DNA of 64,000 nucleotides from the NCBI GenBank assembly GCA_963752695.1, contig CAVVZB010000001.1, positions 620,001 to 684,000 on the forward strand, read 5' to 3'. A model generated the notes under the pieces. It was not told where the DNA came from. It saw nothing but the letters and a program-made list of their open reading frames with translations, and made no database searches. Each line of letters opens with the position of its first letter. The first letter of the stretch is position 1. This document shows positions 40,972 through 48,896 of this stretch, piece after piece. Source of the DNA: Bog-113 sp963752695. GTDB lineage: Bacteria; Acidobacteriota; Terriglobia; Bryobacterales; Bryobacteraceae. Both the position numbers and the translations under genes were made by a program.

Positions 40972-41805
40972 ATGATCAGGCGGAAGCACAAGAAGAAACA
41001 GCGCCGCAAACCCGAGCCGCGTATCCGGGTTGTTCCCTCCGCGGAGAACGAGGCTCGCATCGCGCTTGAGGTCGCCAAGGCGCAGTCCATCGCGCGTAGT
41101 CTCACTCCCGCTAATTTCCTCGACAGCCCATATCTAGTCTCGGCCATCTACTATCACGACGGGCTGCTCGATACCTTCAATCCCAACCAGGCCGATGCCG
41201 ACCCGGCGGACCGCATCATCGCCCACATCGTTCGCGGATTTACTTCCCGCACAAAGTCTTCCTATATCGATCTTCTGCGCGCCTGCTGCGCCTGCAGTGA
41301 CTCCGAACTCGGCCCCGGCCGTTTCATCAAGCCCGTCGATTTCGCTCCCGTCGCCCATGGCCGCGGCGTGCATCCCTATGCAATCGATCTATTTGCACCG
41401 GAAGGCTCCCCAGTGCTCTCGGCCACGCGAGGGCTGACCGTGCTTGCCGAAAGCGGCTGGGCTCCCAATGCATACTTCTCAACCAGTACGGTGCGCGGCG
41501 GGAACACCGTGATCGTCTTCGATCCGGACGGTGTCCGCTTTCTCCGGTATGCACACCTCGAAAAATCGCTGGTCATCCCAGGCGTGTTTGTGGAAATAGG
41601 CGACGTGCTTGGCGTCATCGGACATACCGGCTTTAACGCCAGCCGCCCAGGCCATGGCCGTCATCTGCATTTTGAGATCAACGAGTATGCCAGCGGTGTG
41701 GTCGCCGCGCTTCCGCACGACGAGTTGGAAGCGCTTCTGTTGGCTTCTACTGCAACGTGTCCCGCACCCGGTCCGTCAATTGCGCCTCAAATAGCTCTGG
41801 GTTGA
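40972..41805 (+). CDS. M23-family metallopeptidase without an export signal
   Basis: 277 residues. The LytM catalytic motifs are HGRGVHPYAIDLFAPEG (His and Asp ligands, about 124-140) and GRHLHFEINEY (HxH, about 225-235), the zinc site of M23 endopeptidases that cut peptidoglycan cross-bridges. The N-terminus (MIRRKHKKKQRRKPEPRIRV) is extremely basic and contains no hydrophobic segment, so the protein is not exported by a visible signal. It may be cytoplasmic, released by lysis or misannotated at its start. Its last 59 bases overlap the convergent TlpA-like gene. Confidence 0.83.
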   Translation: MIRRKHKKKQRRKPEPRIRVVPSAENEARIALEVAKAQSIARSLTPANFLDSPYLVSAIYYHDGLLDTFNPNQADADPADRIIAHIVRGFTSRTKSSYIDLLRACCACSDSELGPGRFIKPVDFAPVAHGRGVHPYAIDLFAPEGSPVLSATRGLTVLAESGWAPNAYFSTSTVRGGNTVIVFDPDGVRFLRYAHLEKSLVIPGVFVEIGDVLGVIGHTGFNASRPGHGRHLHFEINEYASGVVAALPHDELEALLLASTATCPAPGPSIAPQIALG

Positions 41806-43042
41806 AGCCGTTCATCCGGCTCGATACGTGCCCGTGCTTATCCACAATCACGGTTGTCGGGATTGAACTCACTTTGAAGTAATCCGAGAGTCCGCCCTCG
41901 AAGTAAATCGGATTCGTCCACTGCTGCGCCTTCACAAAGGGCACCACCAGCGTGCGGTCTTCGTCCGTGTTTACAGACAGAAAAACCACATCGGGCCGCT
42001 CTTTGAACTTCTTTTCCACTGCCATGTAAATGGGACGCTGCGCGCGGCACGGCACGCACCAGGTAGCCCAGAAATCGAGAACGAGCGTCTTGCCGGAAAG
42101 CGAGGAAAGTTTGAGGTCCTGCCCATTGACGCCCGGCAGCGTAAAATCGAGAACGCTGGCCGCTTTCACATTCGGATCGAGCGTTTTCAGATGGGCCTCG
42201 CGATCCGACATCAGGTTGGTCATACGGTCATACGAGCTCAGGATCACTTCGCCGAGTCCCTTCTCCGACCCGTTAGCCTTCGTATACCACTCGCCCATGC
42301 GCTTTCGATCTCTGGCTCGGTCAGCCTCGGTGGTGCGCGCGTCTTCAATGGTGAACGCATCCGCCGTGTGCTGGACCGCCTCCATCAAGTCACCGTTCGC
42401 CGCCAGCCACTTTGACCACTCCCGTGCCCCTTCCGCCGTAGGGAAGACATGAAAGCTCTTAGCGGCCAAATCGATAGCCGGCTTCTTCAATCCCAAATTT
42501 CCGCACGCCCGCGCTTGCAACACCAGTGAGCGCGCCTGCGCCCGATCCAACTCTTCGGCCCACTGGCCCGCGCTTAAACGCCCAGGAGGTGGGCCCATCC
42601 GCAAGGTCGCAATCGTCTGCTCATACTTCTTCGCCCACGCCAGGCCCTTTTCCGAATTCGCGGCATCGTCCTGCATCACATAGGCGCGTGCCACGCGATC
42701 CAATAGCTGCACGTCTTTCGGTTCACGGGCCAGGACACGCTCGCCATACTTGATGATGCGGGCGTCATCCCGCGCCTCAAGCGCCGCCTTGGCCAGCACC
42801 CGATCGATCTCCGCCAGGTGCTTCGAATCCGGGTGCTTTGCCAGGTGCGCTTCCAGCACGCGAATGTAATCGTTGGGGCTATTGCCGCCCTCTTTCAACA
42901 GCTGCGAGAGCTCGTTCATCTCGTCAGACTGATCCGCGCCAGACTGCGTGCCCGCAGCCGCCGCTTCGGCCGGCGGAGGTTGCGCCAACGGAGCTTGCGC
43001 CCGCAAACAAATACTAATCAACACCAGAGTTAAAATCTTCAT
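41747..43042 (-). CDS. Exported TlpA-like thiol-disulfide oxidoreductase with helical N-terminal domain
   Basis: 431 residues. Signal peptide MKILTLVLISICLRAQA, then about 250 residues of TPR-like helices (EAHLAKHPDSKHLAEIDRVL, RIIKYGERVLAREPKDVQLL), and a C-terminal thioredoxin-like domain from about 290 with the active site LDFWATWCVPCRAQRP (CVPC) and the cis-Pro in SSIPTTVIVDKHG. Proteins of this type reduce or sort disulfides in the periplasm. It overlaps the upstream hypothetical gene by 4 bases and is the last gene of yebC-ruvC-hypothetical-tlpA. Its end overlaps the convergent peptidase gene by 59 bases. Confidence 0.88.
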   Translation of the reverse strand: MKILTLVLISICLRAQAPLAQPPPAEAAAAGTQSGADQSDEMNELSQLLKEGGNSPNDYIRVLEAHLAKHPDSKHLAEIDRVLAKAALEARDDARIIKYGERVLAREPKDVQLLDRVARAYVMQDDAANSEKGLAWAKKYEQTIATLRMGPPPGRLSAGQWAEELDRAQARSLVLQARACGNLGLKKPAIDLAAKSFHVFPTAEGAREWSKWLAANGDLMEAVQHTADAFTIEDARTTEADRARDRKRMGEWYTKANGSEKGLGEVILSSYDRMTNLMSDREAHLKTLDPNVKAASVLDFTLPGVNGQDLKLSSLSGKTLVLDFWATWCVPCRAQRPIYMAVEKKFKERPDVVFLSVNTDEDRTLVVPFVKAQQWTNPIYFEGGLSDYFKVSSIPTTVIVDKHGHVSSRMNGFNPELFEAQLTDRVRDTLQ

Positions 43043-43632
43043 GGAAGACTACGAAAGACATCCGCTAAATTTGCCGCGCGTGTGCGCGCCATCTGCACGT
43101 AAGAGTCACTCTTAACGATGCGGTCCAGCAAAGGCAGGAACTGTTTAGGAGCCACTAGCCGCTTGCGCTCCCAAGCTACTTGAAGCCGCAAAATCGTCTC
43201 ATTCACTCCGATTTTCTCGTATTTCACCGCGCGCTCCAGATTCAGAAAACACCACTCGCTTTCCGAGATGCGCTCAAACCAATCGGCAAGCTCGCGCGCG
43301 TTGGCGTCTTCGGTGAAGTTGAAGGTCTGCTCAACTGCCTGGCCATCCTTGACGATCGCGATGGTTTTCTTCCCCATGAACGCCACTTTCAACGGAGATT
43401 CGAGCTTCGCATTCAAGTCCACTTTCGCCGCCAGCCCAAATAACTCCGTCGTCTCCGCCGGGCTCAACTGAAAGGTGACCGGCTGCTCGTCTTTGGGATC
43501 GGTGCGAAACTCCGCCGCGCCCGATTCGTCTACTGCTATGCCCGTATATGCCGGCTGACTCTGCGGAAACGTCTTCGTGAAGACGAGTTTCTGGTTCAGC
43601 AGCAAGGCCATTAACAGAACGGCCGAATTCAT
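43039..43632 (-). CDS. Exported hypothetical protein (197 residues)
   Basis: Starts with a short hydrophobic stretch (MNSAVLLMALLLNQKLVFT) that could be a signal peptide or anchor. The rest is about 180 residues of mixed alpha/beta (FRTDPKDEQPVTFQLSPAE, MGKKTIAIVKDGQAVEQTFN) ending in a helical C-terminus (RIVKSDSYVQMARTRAANLADVF). One Cys only. The gene overlaps ruvC upstream and the TlpA gene downstream by 4 bases each, so the three are translated together. No family recognised; partner of the TlpA-like protein is a guess from position. Confidence 0.75.
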   Translation of the reverse strand: MNSAVLLMALLLNQKLVFTKTFPQSQPAYTGIAVDESGAAEFRTDPKDEQPVTFQLSPAETTELFGLAAKVDLNAKLESPLKVAFMGKKTIAIVKDGQAVEQTFNFTEDANARELADWFERISESEWCFLNLERAVKYEKIGVNETILRLQVAWERKRLVAPKQFLPLLDRIVKSDSYVQMARTRAANLADVFRSLP

Positions 43633-44114
43633 CGCAGCGCCACCACCGTGGCCCGATTGGCGTGGCAGATCGCAATAGCCAGCGCATCGCTCGCGTCTTC
43701 CGATTCGATCGGCACATCCAGCTTCAACAGCGACGCGACCATGCGCTGCACCTGATGCTTCTCCGCGCGCCCATATCCCACCACGCTACTCTTCACTTCC
43801 AGAGCGGAATATTCCGCCAGTGACAAGCCCGCTTCCGCGATGGTCATCAGCGCAACGCCCCGTACGTGGGACAGTTTCAATGCAGTTTTCACGTTAACCG
43901 CGTAGAAAACCTCTTCCACTGCCACCGCGTCCGGGCGAAACCGATCCAACTGTTCGCGCAACCCACGACCAATCGCCAGCAGCCGGTTCTCAAAAGCCTG
44001 CCGGGGAGATGTCACGATGGTGCCCATCCCGAGCAGCCGGTAGGTACGTCCGTCGGTCTCAATCACTCCGTAGCCGGTGCGCTCGCTGCCGCAATCGATT
44101 CCCAGTACTCTCAT
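43629..44114 (-). CDS. ruvC: Crossover junction endodeoxyribonuclease RuvC
   Basis: Cleaves Holliday junctions symmetrically during recombination. Start set at the ATG at 44114 (MRVLGIDCGSERTGYG) by alignment with the family; a GTG at 44135 in the same frame adds seven residues and lacks a ribosome site. The four catalytic acids are visible: D7 in GIDCGSERTGYG, Glu in AVAVEEVFYAVN, and the two Asp in SEDASDALAIAICHA. About 161 residues. It lies 30 bases after yebC, a common pairing, and its stop overlaps the next gene by 4 bases. ruvA and ruvB are not in the window. Confidence 0.95.
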   Translation of the reverse strand: MRVLGIDCGSERTGYGVIETDGRTYRLLGMGTIVTSPRQAFENRLLAIGRGLREQLDRFRPDAVAVEEVFYAVNVKTALKLSHVRGVALMTIAEAGLSLAEYSALEVKSSVVGYGRAEKHQVQRMVASLLKLDVPIESEDASDALAIAICHANRATVVALR

Positions 44115-44144
44115 GCAGCTGGCGTCATCGCTCACCGAGCAATA

Positions 44145-44885
44145 TCAGGCGATCGCTTCCACTTCTTCTTCCACTTCGAAGTTGGAATAGACGCTCTGCA
44201 CGTCTTCGTGCTCTTCCAACGCATCGTTCAGCCGAATCATACCCGCGGCGTTCTTGCCTTCGAGCATGATCAGGTTCTTGGCCACCATGGCGATTTCCGC
44301 CGAGTCCATCGGAATGCCGGCTTTCTCGAGCACCTCCACCACGGCGTTATGGTTCTCCGGCGCGGAAAGAATTTCCCAGTTGTCCTCGTTGTCCTTGATA
44401 TCGTCGGCGCCCGCGTCCAGCAGCAGGTTCATCAACTGCTCTTCGGTAGCCTTGTCTTTCTCCAGGAAGATCTGGCTCTTGCGTTCGAACATCCACGCCA
44501 CGCTGCCGACTTCGCCCAAGTTCCCGCCCTGCTTGGAAAACATGTGCCGGATATCCGCCACTGTGCGATTGCGATTGTCCGTGGCCACATTGACAATTAC
44601 CGCCGCGCCGCCCGGACCGTAGCCTTCGAAGGTGATTTCGTCAATCTGGCCGCCCTCCAGTTCGCCCGTGCCGCGCATGACTGCCTTCTTGATGTTGTCA
44701 TTGGGCATCGATACAGCTTTCGCCGCCGTGATTGCGGTACGCAGTCGCGGGTTGCCGTCGGGATCGCCCCCGGCCCGAGCCGCAATCATGATTTCCTTGA
44801 TGATGCGCGTGAAAATCTTACCGCGCTTAGCGTCGGTGGCAGCCTTCTTGTGCTTAATGGTTGCCCATTTTGAGTGGCCGGACAT
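44145..44885 (-). CDS. yebC: YebC/PmpR-family protein (translation/transcription-associated)
   Basis: 246 residues, the family length. The N-terminus MSGHSKWATIKHKKAATDAK is diagnostic, with RGKIFTRIIKEI, GYGPGGAAVIVNVATDNRNRTVADIRHMF and GSVAWMFERK following. The family was annotated as a transcriptional regulator (PmpR); the YebC branch has recently been linked to relief of ribosome stalling on proline-rich stretches. It often sits upstream of ruvC, as here. Divergent from a glycosyltransferase gene across a 105-base gap. Confidence 0.94.
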   Translation of the reverse strand: MSGHSKWATIKHKKAATDAKRGKIFTRIIKEIMIAARAGGDPDGNPRLRTAITAAKAVSMPNDNIKKAVMRGTGELEGGQIDEITFEGYGPGGAAVIVNVATDNRNRTVADIRHMFSKQGGNLGEVGSVAWMFERKSQIFLEKDKATEEQLMNLLLDAGADDIKDNEDNWEILSAPENHNAVVEVLEKAGIPMDSAEIAMVAKNLIMLEGKNAAGMIRLNDALEEHEDVQSVYSNFEVEEEVEAIA

Positions 44886-44990
44886 TACGGAAAACCTCTA
44901 GAGACAGCCCGGCGCAAGCCGGACCGAAATTATGATTCCAACTGGCGATTTTATCACGCGGTTATACTCTTCAATTACCGGCTGCCGCCC

Positions 44991-46520
44991 ATGACTCCGC
45001 GCGACAAACCGAAGGTTCTCGTCTTCATCGTGGCGTACAACGCCGAAAAGACCATTGCCCAGGTCGTCTCCCGCATCCCCGCCACTCTTATCGATACCTA
45101 TCAGGTCGAAGTGCTCATCATTGACGATTCCTCTGGTGACTCCACCTTCGCCCGCAGCCGTTGGGTCGCCCAGGATGCAACGCTCCCGTTCCGCGTTACG
45201 GCCCTGGTGAACCCGGTCAATCAAGGCTACGGCGGAAACCAGAAGCTCGGCTACCGCTATGCAATCGAGAACGGATACGATTTCGTCGCGCTTATCCATG
45301 GCGACGGCCAGTATGCCCCCGAGTGCCTTCCAGCTCTCCTCGAACCACTGCGAACAGGCGAAGCCGACGCGGTCTTCGGCTCCCGAATGCTCAACCCCTC
45401 CGATGCGCTCCGCGGAGGCATGCCGCGGTATAAATTCGTCGGGAACCGCATCCTTACCTGGATCGAAAACAAGCTGCTCCACGCTCATCTTAGTGAGTTC
45501 CACTCGGGGTACCGCATCTACGCAACCCGCGCGCTAGCCGCCGTCCCCTTTAGCCGCAATTCCAACGGTTTCCACTTCGATACCGAGATCATCATCCAAT
45601 TCCTCATCGCCGGACTCTTTATCCGGGAACTGCCCATCCCCACCTACTACGGCGATGAGATTTGTCACGTCAACGGGATTCAATATGCGGGCAACGTAAT
45701 CCGCTCCGCTTTCCAGGCGCGTCTCCAGCAAGCCGGGTTGTTTTATGACCCTAAGTTCGATTGCGCCCCCGCGAGCTTCTCGCCTTATCAACCCAAGCTG
45801 ACCTACACCAGCCCACATACGCTGGCATTCGAGCGCATCCGCCCTGGCTCGCACGTGCTCGATCTCGGTTGCGCCGGGGGCTACCTGGGCGCTCATCTGG
45901 CAGACCAGAAACAGTGCATCGCCGACGGCGTCGATGCCTTTCCGGCCATGCAGTCCACGCTTCGCGCCTTCTATCTCCACGACCTCAATCAAGGCCTGCC
46001 TGCGCTCGATTACCGCAATTACAATTACGTCACCCTGCTGGACGTCCTCGAGCACTTGGCGCGCCCCGAAACCTTCCTCGATCAACTCCGGCTCGCTCTT
46101 GCCGAAAATCCTCAAGCCGAGGTCATCGTCAGCACCGCGAACGTCGCCTTCTTCATCACGCGCTTCATGCTGTTCGCCGGACAATTCAACTACGGCAAGC
46201 GCGGCATTCTCGATCTCACCCACACGCGCCTGTTCACCTTTGCCTCGTTTGAGCGCGCACTCACTCAGGCCGGGTTTGACATTTTGGAACGTGTTGGCGT
46301 CCCCGGTCCCATGCCGCTGGCTCTTGGGGATCACGCCTTTAGCCGCGCGCTACTCCGGTTGAATCGATTACTGATCCACGTATCTCGCGGCCTCTTCTCA
46401 TACCAGATCTTTCTCCGAGTTAAACCACGTCCCTCGCTCGAGTTCCTCTTGAAAAACGCGCACGAATACTCCCGGGCGCGCGCGGAAAGCATCGAGGCCG
46501 GCCACCTCCACACCCGCTAA
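44991..46520 (+). CDS. Two-domain protein: GT2 glycosyltransferase fused to a SAM methyltransferase
   Basis: Starts at the ATG at 44991 (MTPRDKPKVLVFIVAYNAEK); an upstream in-frame start would overlap the divergent yebC. Residues 8-230 are a GT2 domain: VLIIDDSSGD (45-47 DDS), NQGYGGNQKLGYRYAIENG, the metal site LIHGDGQYAP (about 103-108) and FHSGYRIYATRALAAVPF, as in DPM1-like polyprenyl-sugar synthases. Residues about 275-460 are a class I methyltransferase: SHVLDLGCAGGYLG is the SAM loop (291-297) and YNYVTLLDVLEHLARPETFL is motif III. 509 residues in total. The fusion suggests that one sugar is transferred and the product methylated, or that the methyltransferase modifies the glycan. Substrate unknown. 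Confidence 0.88.
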   Translation: MTPRDKPKVLVFIVAYNAEKTIAQVVSRIPATLIDTYQVEVLIIDDSSGDSTFARSRWVAQDATLPFRVTALVNPVNQGYGGNQKLGYRYAIENGYDFVALIHGDGQYAPECLPALLEPLRTGEADAVFGSRMLNPSDALRGGMPRYKFVGNRILTWIENKLLHAHLSEFHSGYRIYATRALAAVPFSRNSNGFHFDTEIIIQFLIAGLFIRELPIPTYYGDEICHVNGIQYAGNVIRSAFQARLQQAGLFYDPKFDCAPASFSPYQPKLTYTSPHTLAFERIRPGSHVLDLGCAGGYLGAHLADQKQCIADGVDAFPAMQSTLRAFYLHDLNQGLPALDYRNYNYVTLLDVLEHLARPETFLDQLRLALAENPQAEVIVSTANVAFFITRFMLFAGQFNYGKRGILDLTHTRLFTFASFERALTQAGFDILERVGVPGPMPLALGDHAFSRALLRLNRLLIHVSRGLFSYQIFLRVKPRPSLEFLLKNAHEYSRARAESIEAGHLHTR

Positions 46521-46523
46521 GAT

Positions 46524-47678
46524 CTACTGCGAAAGGCTCGCGGCGATGATCTGCTTCTGCTTCGCCGCGCGATCTTCCACCACAATCGTGCCGCCCTCGA
46601 TTCGCAAGTCATCCACCGTCTTAAATCCCTTGGGCACCTTGGTATAGAACATCAGGAACCGGCTGCTGGCCTTACTCTTTGCGGGCAGCCAGCGGTAGGT
46701 GGGCGTATTGAAGAGCGAGTTCATCTGGATCGCTTCCCGGCGCGGCACGTCGAACGGCTGAGTCGAAAATTCCAGCCCGCGAGCGAGTTTCCCATTCGGC
46801 GGGTAATCCTCCCAGCTTTGCACCCAGGGGAATTGTTCGGGACGGAACACATAACCCAGCAATAAGCCCATCTTTGGATTCAACGCGGTGATGAATGCGA
46901 GCTTGCGGTTGTGATCCATCAGACTCGTCGTGTGCCCGCCCGAGTTCGGCTTCACCGGCGTCGTGCGCATATCCACGCGCTTGCCATCCGCGCCCGGCGC
47001 CCATGGCCATGTGAAGTCTTTCCCCGGAGCAAACCGGTTTGGTAGTCCCGCGCCCTTCGATGCACCGTACGAACGCGTCCGCGATTGTGTTGCCGAAACT
47101 TCAATGGTCGTCACCCCAGGTTCCAGAAACGGAGCGCCCACGGTCGCGTGCTCGGCCCAGATCATCGGGCGGTCGAATCCCAACAAGCTTTCCACCTGCG
47201 TTTCCACATACACCACCGGCTCGCCATCCACCATGCGGAAAGTGCGTTCCACGTTCTCCTGCACAATGGGTAGCGTTGTCGCGAGCGTCAGTACCGTCGT
47301 GCTCCCCTGCTTACCGCTATATCTGGTTTCCCATTGCGCGTAATGCGCTTCGCCGTGCATAGGCAGACCCGCGATTCGTTCCTCTTGCGACGCCGGCCCG
47401 AATCCATCCAGACATAAGAAGCTGCCTGTTCCCGAGTCGAATGCCCGTTTCTCGCCGGCCTCGCGCGCCATCCGTGCCGGGTCCCAGAGCGGATTGACTT
47501 TGTTCCCATCGGCGGTGAGCACCACACTCGCGATGCTTGATCCCTGGGGCAAGATCAGCAGTTGCAGCCGGTCATTCCCCAGCGCAATTGCCGGAGTTCC
47601 TTCAAACGTCACCGTCTGCGCCACCATCACCATCACGGCGGTGCAAGCGGCCGCGCCCGCCAATAGGCCCAGTCTCAT
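46524..47678 (-). CDS. Exported protein of the galactose-mutarotase-like beta-sandwich fold
   Basis: 384 residues from an ATG at 47678 (MRLGLLAGAAACTAVMVMVA), a signal peptide; the frame is open for 113 further codons upstream, but these lie over mpg in another frame and look non-coding. The ATG shares one base with the mpg stop. The body resembles aldose-1-epimerase/mutarotase-like sandwiches: GNDRLQLLILPQGSSIASVV, NPLWDPARMAREAG, FLCLDGFGPASQEERIAGLPMHGEAHY and IWAEHATVGAPFLEPG carry the His and Glu positions typical of the fold. Catalysis is unproven. It may bind or epimerise sugars in the periplasm. Confidence 0.72.
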   Translation of the reverse strand: MRLGLLAGAAACTAVMVMVAQTVTFEGTPAIALGNDRLQLLILPQGSSIASVVLTADGNKVNPLWDPARMAREAGEKRAFDSGTGSFLCLDGFGPASQEERIAGLPMHGEAHYAQWETRYSGKQGSTTVLTLATTLPIVQENVERTFRMVDGEPVVYVETQVESLLGFDRPMIWAEHATVGAPFLEPGVTTIEVSATQSRTRSYGASKGAGLPNRFAPGKDFTWPWAPGADGKRVDMRTTPVKPNSGGHTTSLMDHNRKLAFITALNPKMGLLLGYVFRPEQFPWVQSWEDYPPNGKLARGLEFSTQPFDVPRREAIQMNSLFNTPTYRWLPAKSKASSRFLMFYTKVPKGFKTVDDLRIEGGTIVVEDRAAKQKQIIAASLSQ

Positions 47679-48259
47679 CAGCACATTATCCGCCCGCTCA
47701 CGAACGCGTTGCCCCGAATCAGAAATCGCAGCGGCCAGTCGGCGCACTGGCTGATCCCCACCCGTGGTGTGACCGCCACCTCGAACCCGTGCGTCTCGCC
47801 GGCCGTAACCACCAGATCGCCCTGTGTCACGTCCACGCCGTTGTGCGCGCGGCTGATTCCCATGCCTTGCGTCAGCTTCCCGGGTCCGGAGAGAAGATCC
47901 TGCATTTTTTCTTTCCCTCGCCGCGCGCGCATTTCCTCTATGCCCGCAAGCGGCTCCAACGCGCGAATCAAAACGCATCCCGCCATCCCTGCCGGTTCGC
48001 AAACAAGGTTTAAGCACTCATATATGCCGTAGATCAGGTAAACGTACGCGTGGCCCGGCTCCCCGAAAATCACCTTTGTCCGCTTGGTGATCCCGCGCGC
48101 CGAGTGGGCCGCCAGGTCGTCCAATCCCAGATACGCTTCGGTCTCCACGATTCTCCCGGCGCACGCCCCATGCTCAATCACACGCCCCAGCAAGTCGCGG
48201 GCAACCTCCGCTGCTCCGCGCGTATAGAACGACCGATCCAAGACTGCTCCGAACCGCAT
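47678..48259 (-). CDS. mpg: DNA-3-methyladenine glycosylase (AAG/MPG family)
   Basis: Excises alkylated purines in base-excision repair. 193 residues. The AAG fold signatures are FYTRGAAEVARDLLGRVIEH, the catalytic RIVETEAYLGLDDLAAHS (Glu in ETEAY), GHAYVYLIYGIYECLNLVCEP and the substrate-pocket LLSGPGKLTQGMGI. It shares its last base with the start of the mutarotase-like gene, so the two are co-transcribed, probably by chance rather than function. Divergent from plsY across a 31-base gap. Confidence 0.94.
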   Translation of the reverse strand: MRFGAVLDRSFYTRGAAEVARDLLGRVIEHGACAGRIVETEAYLGLDDLAAHSARGITKRTKVIFGEPGHAYVYLIYGIYECLNLVCEPAGMAGCVLIRALEPLAGIEEMRARRGKEKMQDLLSGPGKLTQGMGISRAHNGVDVTQGDLVVTAGETHGFEVAVTPRVGISQCADWPLRFLIRGNAFVSGRIMC

Positions 48260-48290
48260 CTGCTCCCTAGCTCCAGTAAACTAAACGCTG

Positions 48291-48896
48291 GTGCTGCCCG
48301 CGCTCGCTGTACTCATTGCCTATCTGCTCGGAAGCGTCCCCTTCGGCTATCTGCTTGTCCGCGGTTTTACGGGCAGCGACGTCCGCGCAGTGGGAAGCGG
48401 CAACATCGGCGCCACCAACGTCTTTCGCACCACCGGCCGCGGCATCGGGGTGCTGACCCTGGTCCTGGACGCTCTCAAAGCGTTCGCCGGGGTTTGGATC
48501 GCCGCCCGCCTCACTAATCATAGTGAGATTTGGACCAGCGCCGCCGCCGTGGCAGCTCTTCTGGGCCACGTCTTCCCGGTGTTCCTCGGCTTCCGGGGCG
48601 GAAAGGCGGTCGCGAGCTTTATCGGAGCGTTTCTCTACCTTGCCCCCACTGCACTGCTGGGGGTCACTGTAGTTTTCCTGGTTGCCGTCGCCAGAACCCG
48701 ATTCATTTCGCTCGGCTCCATCCTGGGCGCGATTACTTTTCCCTTGGCTGTATGGATTATCGTGCGGCCGCACTGGCCATTGGTTGTCGCTTCCGTCCTT
48801 GCCGCCGCGCTGATCGTATGGCGGCACGCTCCAAACATCACCCGACTGCACAACGGGACCGAAAGCCTGTTCTCGCTCGGCGGCGGAAAGCGTTGA
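48291..48896 (+). CDS. plsY: Acyl-phosphate:glycerol-3-phosphate acyltransferase
   Basis: First committed acyl transfer in bacterial phospholipid synthesis, at the inner membrane, using acyl-phosphate as donor. 201 residues from a GTG at 48291, with about five transmembrane segments. The conserved motifs are GSVPFGYLLVR, GSGNIGATNVFRTTG and GHVFPVFLGFRGGKAVASF. It overlaps gpsA (TTGA), which supplies its glycerol-3-phosphate substrate, so the pair is a functional operon. The phospholipid-synthesis genes psd and pssA lie at 58-60 kb. Confidence 0.95.
   Translation: MLPALAVLIAYLLGSVPFGYLLVRGFTGSDVRAVGSGNIGATNVFRTTGRGIGVLTLVLDALKAFAGVWIAARLTNHSEIWTSAAAVAALLGHVFPVFLGFRGGKAVASFIGAFLYLAPTALLGVTVVFLVAVARTRFISLGSILGAITFPLAVWIIVRPHWPLVVASVLAAALIVWRHAPNITRLHNGTESLFSLGGGKR

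Noticed and set aside
47679..48017. 113-codon N-terminal extension of the mutarotase-like gene
   Set aside because: It lies over mpg in another frame, is Arg/Gly-rich and ends just before a clear signal peptide (MRLGLLAGAAACTAVMVMVA).
48530..48892. 121-codon upstream extension of gpsA
   Set aside because: It overlaps plsY out of frame and adds sequence without homology. MNRLVVLGGGSWGTALS from the TTG at 48893 is the family start.
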